NCBI GenBank assembly: GCA_039583875.1
Contig: CM077162.1
Span: 163,825,826 to 163,889,825 of the forward strand
DNA from: Platanthera guangdongensis
Taxonomy: Eukaryota > Streptophyta > Magnoliopsida > Asparagales > Orchidaceae
Direction: 5' to 3'
Length of the DNA: 64,000 nt
This document shows, piece by piece, positions 32,308 through 41,474 of this stretch (positions within the stretch are counted from its first letter, which is position 1; the number at the start of each line of letters is the position of its first letter). Both the position numbers and the translations under genes were made by a program. The notes under the pieces are model-generated. The model did not search any database, had not been told where the DNA came from, and saw only the letters and a program-made list of their open reading frames with translations.

Positions 32308-32679
32308 TGTAGAAAGTAGCGAACATGCAAGAACAAACGGATAGACTTTTGAATAATTGAAATTTTATTATCCAAAAAATATATCATTTACAAAGGTATG
32401 ACCTCCCTTATATAGAATGGAGGAGATATGAGAGAGTATAAAAAATTAATGTGGGACTAAACATATACAGTGCAGAGCGGCTAGAAATAAAGAAGACCGC
32501 ACAGGCTTTGCGGTTAGACAGATGGGTAAACCGCACGGTAACTCCAGCAGGATAATACCAAGCCGCAATGTGAGTCCGATAGACCGCCCGGTCTCCAAGC
32601 ACCAGAGGAGTCCGCCAGACCGCTTGGTCAACCAACCACCAGACAAGACCGCAAGGCCGCCCGGTGTAATACTTCAACA
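32308..32679 (-). repeat. 3' LTR of copia element D
   Basis: On the minus strand starts TGTTGAAGTATTACACC and ends TACTTTCTACA. It contains CTATATAAGGG (about 32415-32405), a TATA box, and several GACCGCCCGGT-type GC-rich words. Confidence 0.95.
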
Positions 32680-32692
32680 CTCCCCCTCAAGC
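32680..32692 (-). other. Polypurine tract of element D
   Basis: GCTTGAGGGGGAG on the minus strand directly before the 3' LTR, the plus-strand primer for reverse transcription. Confidence 0.85.
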
Positions 32693-34837
32693 TGGAGCAT
32701 AGATATCAATCATGCCCAGCTTGTCACAAATGTGGAAGAATGAAGTAGAGACCGGCTTGGTGAAGATATCTGCCAATTCCTTGTCAGAGGTGACAAACGG
32801 AGTACAAATCTGTTTCTTCAAAATCTCTTCCCGAATGAAGTGACAGTCAACCTCTATATGCTTTGTTCTCTCATGGAAGACCGGATTTCTGGATATGTAT
32901 ATAGCGGCCTTATTGTCACAGAACATAAGGAGAGGATAGCCATATACCTCGCCCAGGTCAAGCATGAGAGCCCACAACCACTTTAACTCACACGTGGTTG
33001 ACACCATACTCCGGTATTCGGCTTCTGCACTGGATCTGGAGACAACAGACTGTTTCTTGCTCTTCCAACTCACAAGATTACCTCCAACAAAGGTACAAAA
33101 ACCTGATGTGGATTTACGATCGCCTTTGTCATCCGCGTAACTTGAATCTGAGTAGGTCTCAACCCTCAGATGACCATTCTTCTGAAAGATTAACCCTTTG
33201 CCTGGTGCTGCTTTGATATACTCTAAAATCTTCAGGGCAGAATGAAGATGGCACTCCCTGGGAGCTTGCATAAACTGACTGACCTTGCCTACAGTATAGG
33301 CGATGTCGGGTCTAGTCACCGTGAGATAGATGAGTTTGCCTACCAAACGTCTGTACCTTGTGACATCAGATAGAAGAGGCGAGTCATCTGTCCACGTTTT
33401 GTCTTCTCCAATAGCCATGGGAAACCGAGCCGGTTTGGCACCTGTCAATCCTGCTTCTTGTAGAAGATCAAGGGCATACTTCCGTTGGGAGAGAACCAAT
33501 GAGTCAAGTTTCCGAGAGATTTCTATCCCCAAAAAGTATTTCGGGGAGCCCATATCCTTCGTGACCAAGTGTTGACGGAGGTGCTTCTTCGTCAAGTCCA
33601 CCCCATCTCGGTCATCGCCAGTAAGAAGAATATCATCCACATATAATGCCAAAACCACCAGTCCCGAGGCCGTTTTGCGAATGAATAAGGAGTGATCGGC
33701 CGAACTCCTTCTAAAGCCGATGGTAGCCACAATGCCACTGAATTTGTCGAACCACGCCCGAGGGCTCTGCTTTAGGCCATAAATGGCCTTCTTCAAATGA
33801 CATACGGGTGTCTCCCCCTGGGCAACATACCCAGGAGGTTGCTCCATATAGACGTCCTCCTGAAGATCGCCATAGAGAAAGGCATTCTTCACATCAAGTT
33901 GGGAAATAGCCCAATCCTGGTTAACAGCTACAGAGAGAAGAACCCGAATGGTGCTGAGGCGAGCAACCGGAGAAAAGGTATCAAAGTAATCAATGCCGTA
34001 AGTTTGAGTGAAGCCCTTGGCCACCAGCCGGGCCTTGTAGCGATCCACAGTGCCGTCGGGGCAAAATTTCACAACGAAGACCCAACGACAGCCAACCACA
34101 TCAGTGCCCACGGGAGGAGGAACAAGGGTCCAGGTACCCCTTTCAGTAAGAGTAGCCATCTCCTCATCCATGACAGACTTCCAATGAGGGAGAGCAAGAG
34201 CCTCCTGGTAGGTGCGGGGAGTAGAAGTAGTGGAGATAGCCAAGGCAAAACACCTGCGAGAAGGAGAAAGCCGATCATAAGAAACAACTGCCGCAAGCGG
34301 GTGTTGAGTACACGCCCGCACCCCTTTGCGAAGAGCAATGGGAAGATCCAGGTCGACGGGTGCGTCAGCGACCGGAGTGTCCGTGGCGGAGAAGGCTGGC
34401 CCGGGACTAGAGAGAGACGGCGTCGGAGAGGAGGGAGGAGGGGTGGGTGGGGAGACAGACAGGGAAGGAGACGGTGGAGGAGGAGACGGAGGTGGGAAGA
34501 TGTCGAGAGGTGTGGAGGGAACGGAGAGATCAGAAGGAAGAGAAGAGGTAGGAGAGAAATAGGAAGCATTCTCGAAAAAAGTCACATCTGCGGAGACAAA
34601 CTGCTTGCGGAGAAGGGGGTCAAAATAGCAATAGCCTTTTTGAGTGGTAGAGTACCCCAAAAAGACACACTTGGTGGAACGGGGGGAAAACTTGTCGCGG
34701 GTAGCGGAGGGAGCGTGAACAAAGGCCATACAGCCAAAGACACGGAGAGGGAGAGGAAAAAGTTCCTTGTGGGGGTAGAGAATGGAGAAGGGGGTCTGGC
34801 CATGGAGAACTGTGGAGGGAAGGCGATTGATGAGATA
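32687..34837 (-). CDS. Copia element D reverse transcriptase and RNase H
   Basis: The same frame continues past the TGA with RVFGCMAFVHAPS, a Pro/Ser-rich linker of about 100 residues, then the copia RT: GCRWVFVVKFCPDGTVDRYK, RLVAKGFTQTYGIDYFDTFS, QLDVKNAFLYGDLQEDVYM, YGLKQSPRAWFDKF and the catalytic YVDDILLTGDD (near 33643-33625). RNase H shows SYADDKGDRKSTSGF, SRSSAEAEYRSM and HIEVDCHFIREE. It ends at 32687, overlapping the polypurine tract. Nothing in RT or RNase H looks damaged. It would copy the RNA to DNA inside the particle if readthrough supplied gag-pol. Confidence 0.9.
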   Translation of the reverse strand, partial: YLINRLPSTVLHGQTPFSILYPHKELFPLPLRVFGCMAFVHAPSATRDKFSPRSTKCVFLGYSTTQKGYCYFDPLLRKQFVSADVTFFENASYFSPTSSLPSDLSVPSTPLDIFPPPSPPPPSPSLSVSPPTPPPSSPTPSLSSPGPAFSATDTPVADAPVDLDLPIALRKGVRACTQHPLAAVVSYDRLSPSRRCFALAISTTSTPRTYQEALALPHWKSVMDEEMATLTERGTWTLVPPPVGTDVVGCRWVFVVKFCPDGTVDRYKARLVAKGFTQTYGIDYFDTFSPVARLSTIRVLLSVAVNQDWAISQLDVKNAFLYGDLQEDVYMEQPPGYVAQGETPVCHLKKAIYGLKQSPRAWFDKFSGIVATIGFRRSSADHSLFIRKTASGLVVLALYVDDILLTGDDRDGVDLTKKHLRQHLVTKDMGSPKYFLGIEISRKLDSLVLSQRKYALDLLQEAGLTGAKPARFPMAIGEDKTWTDDSPLLSDVTRYRRLVGKLIYLTVTRPDIAYTVGKVSQFMQAPRECHLHSALKILEYIKAAPGKGLIFQKNGHLRVETYSDSSYADDKGDRKSTSGFCTFVGGNLVSWKSKKQSVVSRSSAEAEYRSMVSTTCELKWLWALMLDLGEVYGYPLLMFCDNKAAIYISRNPVFHERTKHIEVDCHFIREEILKKQICTPFVTSDKELADIFTKPVSTSFFHICDKLGMIDIYAPA

Positions 34838-35990
34838 TCAGGCGAGGAGCACAGCGTAGCCCCAGTAGGAGCGAGGGACGTGCATCTGCGTCATGAGAGT
34901 ACGAGCAACATCAAGTAGGTGACGGTTTTTACGCTCCGCCACCCCATTCTGCTGGGAGGTGTAAACACAAGTCATTTGATGAAGAAGGCCATGTTGGTGA
35001 AAGAAAGAGGAGAACTCATGATTAAGATATTCCTTGGCATTATCAGAACGCAAAACTTTAATAGAAGTTGCAAATTGGGTCTGAATCATAAAATAAAATG
35101 ATTGCCAAACAGAAAAGAGTTCAGAGCGATCTTTTAATAGATACACCCAGGTACATCGTGAAAAATCATCTATAAAAGTGACAAAATAGGAACTACCCCG
35201 ACCAACAGTGAGGGTAGGAGCCGGACCCCAGACATCAGAATGAATAAGATCAAATGGGCGAGAGGAGCCACGGCCTTGCTTCGGTGGGAAGGAAGAGCGA
35301 TGATGTTTGCCAAGCTGACACGCATCACAGTTGAGCAGAGAACTGGTAGGGGGTAAGTGGGGCAGAAGCTGTCGAAGAATCCGAGGAGGAGGATGTCCAA
35401 GGCGAAGATGCCACTGAAGGAGATCTGTAGAAGAGGAGTAGGCAGACAGAGCGGAAACATCGTCGAGGAAGTAGAGGCCGCCGCTCTCAGTCCCAGTAGC
35501 AATCGTCCGCTGGGTTCTCGGGTCCTGAAAAGAACAAGTATTTGGAGTGAATAAGACGAAGCACTGAAGTTGTCGGCATAAAGTAGTAACTGATAATAAA
35601 TTGCACGGGAACTTCGGGACATAGAGGGTGTCCTCCAAGCAAAGCGATGGGGTGAGTTGAACCATGACCGGCACATGAACCGGGGACGGTGAACCATCCG
35701 CCACACGAACCGGGGGTAAGCGGTCATGTGTCTCAAGACGGGAGAAGCAATGAGGATTGCCAGTCATATGATTTGTAGCACCAGAGTCAATCAGCCATTT
35801 ACCTTGGGTAACGACGTGGGCACTACCTGACGTCGTGGCCACAGAGGTAGACGGCCGAGAAGAGGCGGAGGCCGAAGAAGGAGAATCAACAGAAGGGCGA
35901 AGATGAGGATGTTTCTGCCAGTAGCGGTCAACAGAATGGCCAGTACGACCACTGTGAGAGCAGAGGAACCGGGATGAACCCCGTCCGCCG
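34838..35990 (-). pseudogene. Copia element D protease and integrase
   Basis: On the minus strand: GKWLIDSGATNHMTG is the aspartic protease with its catalytic DSG. WHLRLGHPPPRILRQLLPHL with CDACQLGKHH is the integrase zinc-binding HHCC motif. VTFIDDFSRCTWVYLLKDRS and VLRSDNAKEYL carry the two catalytic Asp residues, and TSQQNGVAERKNRHLLD the Glu. The enzyme set therefore looks complete. The frame stops at TGA (34840-34838), after WGYAVLLA, where relatives continue without a break; downstream pol is in the same frame, so this is a simple nonsense change. Confidence 0.85.
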
Positions 35991-36009
35991 GAGAGGCCGC
36001 GGCCACTAG

Positions 36010-36717
36010 GCCCCCCCTCTGAGCTTGGTGAGCAAAGGAGTCCTGGGTAGGGGGTGAGGCCAACAGAGGCCGCTGGAGCAGCGAAGTAACAACGGTAATG
36101 CGAGATGCGGTGGCATCCAAAGTGGGAGATTCCGCCTCACCCAGGATCTGCTGGCGGATCAGATCATAGGAATCGGGAAGACGGAGAAGATAACAAACAA
36201 CTAGGAGTTCCTGGAAGTGTTTGTGCTGTTCGGCCAAGTCCGCGGAGAAGGGGCGATTCTGGAGGATTTCAGCACCAAGAGCCTGAACCTGCTGATAAGC
36301 CGCAGTAGGAGACATGGAAGTGCGGGCGAAGAGGTCCGCATAGAGAGTATAAATGCGGGACGTCTGGCCCCCCTTCGAATAGAGAGCAGCGAGGTGAAGC
36401 CAGGAGGCCTTGACCGTCTTATCATGACAAATGACGGGAAGGCACTCATCAGAAAGGCTGTTGGCCAGCCAGGTGCGGACAAGAGCATCACTCGCATCCC
36501 AGTCATCAAACTCAGGAGAGTTACGAGGAGGAAGGTCATTGGTGAGGTGATGACGCTTACGCTGAGAGAGAAGGAGAAAAGTGAAAGAAACGCTCCAATC
36601 GGGATAGTTGGAGCCAACAAGCTTAGAAAGGGTGCCAAGGTTGCCCGAAGGAGGAGGTGGAGAAGGAGCTGCAGGAGTGGTGGAGATAATGGGGGTGGTG
36701 AGACCGGAAGTAGTCAT
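36010..36717 (-). CDS. Copia element D gag
   Basis: The ATG at 36717-36715 starts MTTSGLTTPIISTTPAAPSP, then LVGSNYPDWSVSF and the helical capsid region with WLANSLSDECLP, ASWLHLAALYSKGGQ and LPDSYDLIRQQILGEAESP. Gag forms the cytoplasmic virus-like particle. The frame runs out at a G7 run (36017-36011 on the minus strand). Beyond it the -1 frame carries the nucleocapsid zinc knuckle remnant CSHSGRTGHSVDRYWQKHP and continues into pol. Two of the knuckle's Cys positions are Ser and Tyr, so it is probably not functional. Confidence 0.8.
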
Positions 36718-37158
36718 AGAACACAACAAGAAACCGCAGCGGATAAAAAAAGGAAGAAGCCGCGCGAACACAAGCGGTTAGAAAGTAGTCAAAGGCACAG
36801 TGGGGTAGAGGTCGCGCGGACTGAAAAGGCCGAGCGAACAGAAGAGAAGAGGAAGCAAGAAGCAGCGACAACAATAAGTCGCAAGCCGGGCGAACAGAAA
36901 CAGGGCGCAACGACTAGGAAGTCGGAGAGGCAAGAAGGAACCAGGTGCGCGGCGACAACGAAACAGGTCGCGGCGACGAATAGCAGCAGGAGAAGAGAAC
37001 CAAGGAGAAGCAAGCCGCGCGAACAGGGCGGCGGACAGAAACAAGCCGCGCGAATAGGGCAGCGGACAGAAGAGAAGGCAAGCCGCGAAGACAGGTCACG
37101 GAAAGCAGAAAACAAGCCGCGAGAATCAGAGAGCGCACACAATCAGGAGGAAAAGACC

Positions 37159-37174
37159 GTGTCCTCTGATACCA
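37159..37174 (-). other. Primer-binding site of element D
   Basis: TGGTATCAGAGGACAC lies immediately inside the 5' LTR; its first 11 bases match the initiator-tRNA-Met site. Confidence 0.9.
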
Positions 37175-37546
37175 TGTAGAAAGTAGCGAACATGCAAGAA
37201 CAAACAGATAGACTTTTGAATAATTGAAATTTTATTATCCAAAAAAGATATCATTTACAAAGGTATGACCTCCCTTATATAGAATGGAGGAGATATGAGA
37301 GAGTATAAACAAATAATGTGGGACTAAACATGTACACGGCAGAGCGGCTAGAAATAAAGGAGACCGCACAGGCCGCGCGGTTAGACAGATGGGTAAACCG
37401 CACGGCAACTCCAGCAGGATAAGAACAAGCCGCAATGTGAGTCCGATAGACCGCCCGGTCTCCAAGCACCAGAGGAGACCGCCAGACCGCTCGGTTAACC
37501 AACCGCTAGACAAGACTGCAAGGCCGCCCGGTCTAATACTTCAACA
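37175..37546 (-). repeat. 5' LTR of copia element D
   Basis: Same length and ends as the 3' copy; TATA-like CTATATAAGGG on the minus strand near 37282-37272 would drive element transcription. Confidence 0.95.
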
Positions 37547-37551
37547 CAGAG

Positions 37552-39217
37552 GAAGGTTCACGTCAATTTTCCAATTGACATAGTCCCCCTTTTCTTATAA
37601 TGTCGACACGAACTTGTCTTGCACGTTTATTTGTCAAAAATTACCCCAAAATTTTTTCTTCTGGGCTGCCAATAGAGGCTTAATTTTTTTTTCTGCAAAA
37701 AATTCAAAAAACATTATTTAATAATCTCATATTAATTTTCAGCAAGAAAATCAAAATTACTTATTTATTGCTTTAGTTAGTTAGCGGGAACAAAACCATT
37801 TGCTATAAGTTTATTGGGTCAGAATAAATTTTCATTGTAAGCGCACAAGATTTGAGTAGGTTTTTCTGTCCCGTCACCACTAAACTGGCCTATGACGTTA
37901 ACGTTTCTCGATTAAAATCTTTTGGATCCATGTAGACTGTTAGGAAACTAGTTCATTCACCTATAATGGGTGAGATTAGGGACTTGCTTAGGAAACTAAC
38001 GGCTAACCAAGCGACACCACCATCCCCTAGACAACCCCACCATCATCAGGACCGTCGCCCTGAGTGAGAGGTTGACGTATCTAGGTCGTTTAGGAGTGTT
38101 GCTCCCACCTACGATGGGTTGGGAGGTCCTCAGATCTTCCTTAATTGGGTTGTTGGGATAAAACATTATTTTGAGTGTCTTTGTCTGTGGGACCTCCATA
38201 AAATCCCAGCGGCGAGCAAGCAGTTAGTGGGTCGAGCTCAGACTTTCTAGTTCAAAAAGGAAAGACGTATTGGGTCCCCTATAGGTTGGCCGATCATAAA
38301 GAGCCTCATCACCGATCAGTATGCTCCCGCCGAATGTTCGATGAAGTGGCTACATTACGCCAGGGTACTAGACCCGTATCTGGCGAGAGGAGTGACATAT
38401 TCCCTCAGGATAGACCCTTTCCCCAGGTTGGTAGAGCTACCTATAGCATACCTGCAACCACCTATGGTGGAAAGGGAAAGGTGATGTCCCCTATCCCAAG
38501 TTTTGTACAAGTGACTGCTAGGACTGCCATGAGCCCACGGGGTGAGAGTAGTCCTATCTGTAGGGGCAGACAGACTATTACGACATGTGAGTCAAGTGGC
38601 GTACCTGATCTTATTTCTATTATGCATCCTATTCCGAATGCACCCGTAGTCCCTTTTGAGTCTCCCCTTGAGCTGCCTGATCTAGTCTTTGATTCTCCTA
38701 ATGAGTCTGAGGCAGTCTCTAGGACTGAGCCCGCCACTGAGGGCGAGGCCGATTTAACTGACGATTTTAGTGACATTGAGGTGCTTGGATATCCTAGTGA
38801 CCTGGATGAGGATTTCTCCTCTGAGGTATCACCCCCTGGGATTCTCCCACTTCCCTTCGACTATATTTCTGAGCCATCTCCCTTGATTGTCATTTAGTCT
38901 TCTGATGACCCTGAGTTGGAATACGTTTCGGCTGAGTTGGTAGAGTCACCTTGTGATGAAATTTTACCTAAAAGCAATTTAGGTGATGACTTGTTACGAC
39001 ATGAGCTGGTTTCATCTAGTCCGTGAAATTTTGAGGTACCCTTTTATTTAGCTTTCCCATTGGACTTATTTAGTCGGTTATGTATGAGTGAGTTATTAGT
39101 TGACGTGTTCGGTTTTCCACCACCATCCGTAGATCTGACTACGTTTTTTCGGGGATAGACCATTCATATGATCGCACGATGTTGGGCAAAACCTGACTTA
39201 GCACCGCTTGTGATTCC
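37552..39217 (+). pseudogene. Gypsy element E leader and gag relic
   Basis: Resumes element E after D. In successive frames: APTYDGLGGPQIFLNWVVGI with KHYFECLCLWDL (38095-38190) is the retrotransposon gag domain, QLVGRAQTF follows, then FKKERRIGSPIGW and ITDQYAPAE, and in the next frame RRMFDEVATLRQGTRPVSGE. The ORF 38286-38897 then continues as a Ser/Pro/acidic tail. Stops and frame changes make it inactive. Typical gag domains build the particle of the gypsy element. It ends where Sirevirus A is inserted (39814) or in unrecognised sequence before it. Confidence 0.6.
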
Positions 39218-39813
39218 TTGGCTATTATGACTCTAGATGTGGTGTCTCATAAACATAATTATATACCACACCCGGTTGCACGCATCTACCCACCGCCTTT
39301 TGATGACCCTCATGTCCATACGTTAGTGACTATAGTTGGGACCATTAAGTTGTATCGTCCGCACATCCTTTCACATCCGGGAGCGTCCAACTCTATATTT
39401 CATGATGAGCGGTTCTACTTGGCATATTTTCATGCCAAGCGTAAGTATATATATGTCAAAATTAAAACCGCGGATTTGGAGTACATTGAAATCATTTTTG
39501 ATTATAAGGCTCCTGTGCCACCTGACCTAACCCCTTTATCCTCCGCTTTTTGGTCTAGTCATGTAGCATATGGTTTTACTCCTCACGGTCGTAAGTTACT
39601 TAGGCACACTTTTAAAAATTTAATCAATCAATTTGCGTCTTATTACCTATATGCCCTACATGTATATAAGATGTTAGTGTTTCATTTTAATTTATGTCAC
39701 ACGCACTTCTGCTCCCTTCCGAGACCATCCTACGCTAGAGTTAGTGATTTGGGTTTAGTCTGGTCAGTCCCCGAGTGGATGCCTTTTGGCTCCATCAATA
39801 ATTTAATACGTAG
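39218..39813 (+). pseudogene. Unidentified ORF in element E, cut by element A
   Basis: An open frame of about 198 codons up to the LTR border. It reads YIPHPVARIYPPPFDDPHVH, TIVGTIKLYRPHILSHPGAS and YVKIKTADLEYIEIIFDYKA. I do not recognise it. It lies 3' of the gag relic and could be a divergent or recombined part of element E. The last codons come from the LTR of A, so its true end is unknown. Confidence 0.3.
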
Positions 39814-41343
39814 TGTTGGAACACCCTATTACTAATTTGGGTCAGGATCACTATGTCTCTAGGAAACCTGTCTTTGACCTCCTGTATAGATCTAAAGGTC
39901 AATTAGAATTGAGTCTAAGGGTTAAAAGTCTAGGTTTGGAAGCTGCCCTCAAGACCCAGGATTTTCAGTTTGAGACTAAGTCATATCGTCGAGCTCAGCA
40001 CGACGATTCGTCGATCTCCATTCGATGATCGTCTAGCTCAACTTCGACAGATCGTCGAACTCCATTCGACGATCGCTGAGCTCAACTTCAACAAATCGTC
40101 AAACTCCATTCGACGATCTGCGAGCTCAGTTCGACGATCTTGACTCAGTATTGGATCTCTATCTCTGAGCTCAGTTCGACGATCTTTGAGCTCAGATCGA
40201 CGATTTTGCTGTTGTTGTATAAGTCCATATCGTTGGGCTCAGTTCGACGATAGCAGAGCTCAGTTCGACGGTTTCTGATGAGTTAAAGGATTTTTCAAGA
40301 TTCAAATTCAGAACAGTTAAGGAGTTATTCAGCAATTAATTCAGAAGATTTTCTAGCCGTTTTCATTTATTTCTGGACCAAGTTTCAAGGGATTTTCAAG
40401 GAATGCTTCTTTGGACTTTCCTCCAGAATACATTTGCAATTAAGGATGCAATTAATGACAAGCCAACGGCTATTCTTGACAGAGGATGTTTTTCTATTCA
40501 GTACCAGAGAATAAAAGACAAGATTTTTTGAATCTCTCCATCACTTAGAACACAGACAAGAAGAACAAGGAAAAAATATTCTCCGTCTCAAAGAATTCTC
40601 TCAAGAACACACATCCAAGGAGATCAACCATCTGAAATCTTCTGATCTCTTGTGATTCAAGTGTTCAAGGCCAACATCTTTCAAAGACTCCAGACACCTA
40701 ACATTTCAGCTGTTGCTGAAATCATCATTTGCTGGAGATCAACTTCTGAAGGCCTATCACCCTACAACAAAGCTACATTTCCTGAACATCTCAAGGACTC
40801 AGGGGGAGCTTTGACAACATCAAATCCACATAGTCTTCTTAGCTGCTTTGAGAAAGAGAAGACTTCCATAACTCTCTCATCCCCATCTCTGTAAAGGGTT
40901 TCTCAAACTCCCTTCAAAAGTTTGTGCTTATTTTTAAGCACCTTGTCAAAAGCTCATTGGTGGCAAGACACCTGATCAAAAAATCTGATTTGGTTTTTGA
41001 GCACCTTATCAAAAGCTCATTGGTGCCCAATACACCTGATCAACTCATCCTGCAGTGGATTCCTACCTAGGGTGGTAGAAGAGTGGATGTACCCAAGTTT
41101 AGGGGAACCACTATAGCTCCTTGTGTCTTCTGGCTTGCTTGTCTTTATCTTTTGTTTCTGGCTGTGATTGTTTTGTGATTAGTTTAGATCTGTGATTAAT
41201 TTATGTTGTAGGTTATTTTGTGATTAGATTTAATAGCTGCTTCCCTGTTCACTCAGATTACAACAATTGTTGTAAAAAGTTTTCAAGCACCATATACTCT
41301 ATTCACCCCCCTCTAGAGTATATTAGATCTAGCTGCACTTTCA
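39814..41343 (+). repeat. 5' LTR of Sirevirus-like element A
   Basis: Starts TGTTGGAACACCCTATTAC and ends GCAGCT-type sequence with CTGCACTTTCA (1530 bases). It carries the inverted-repeat cluster at 39988-40278, an imperfect 63-bp-period duplication (AGCACCTTRTCAAAAGCTCA at 40937 and 41000) and a TATTCACCCCC run near its end. The promoter position reads TGTAAAGG where element C has TATAAAGG. Confidence 0.93.
39988..40278. repeat. Inverted-repeat module cluster in LTR of A
   Basis: About eight copies of an imperfect palindromic module, consensus ATCGTCGAACTSMRTTCGACGA, spaced roughly 20-45 bases. Related clusters occur in gag, in the ORF3 leader and in every Sirevirus LTR of the window. Confidence 0.85.
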
Positions 41344-41345
41344 AT

Positions 41346-41358
41346 TGGTATCAGAGGC
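41346..41358 (+). other. Primer-binding site of element A
   Basis: TGGTATCAGAGGC, two bases after the LTR end; matches the initiator-tRNA-Met site. Confidence 0.9.
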
Positions 41359-41474
41359 AGGTTGGTTAAACATACCACACCTTGGTGGTTGCACAGGCTA
41401 ACACCTGAACCCAAAGATTCCTAGTTAGATCTGTTTTCTTTTGAGTTTATTATTAGATTTTGTTTTCACAAATC

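Larger units (their letters stand above)
32303..37551 (-). mobile_element. Complete Ty1/copia element D (minus) with CAGAG duplication
   Basis: The body is 32308-37546 (5239 bases). Two LTRs of 372 bases face the minus strand, with roughly 20 mismatches between them by eye. CAGAG occurs at 32303-32307 and 37547-37551. Order on the minus strand: 5' LTR, primer-binding site, gag, protease-integrase, reverse transcriptase-RNase H, polypurine tract, 3' LTR. This is the copia gene order. One frame change at the gag end and one stop in pol are the only lesions noticed. Confidence 0.95.

Noticed and set aside
33797..34918. 373-codon plus-strand ORF
   Set aside because: Exactly antisense to the pol gene of element D; its composition follows the codon use of the real gene and it has no family feature.
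36217..37179. 320-codon plus-strand ORF, Arg/Lys/Glu-rich
   Set aside because: Antisense to gag and leader of element D; composition artefact.
39988..40278. CRISPR-like array (regularly spaced repeats)
   Set aside because: The repeats are imperfect palindromes at irregular spacing within a plant retrotransposon LTR, with no Cas genes.
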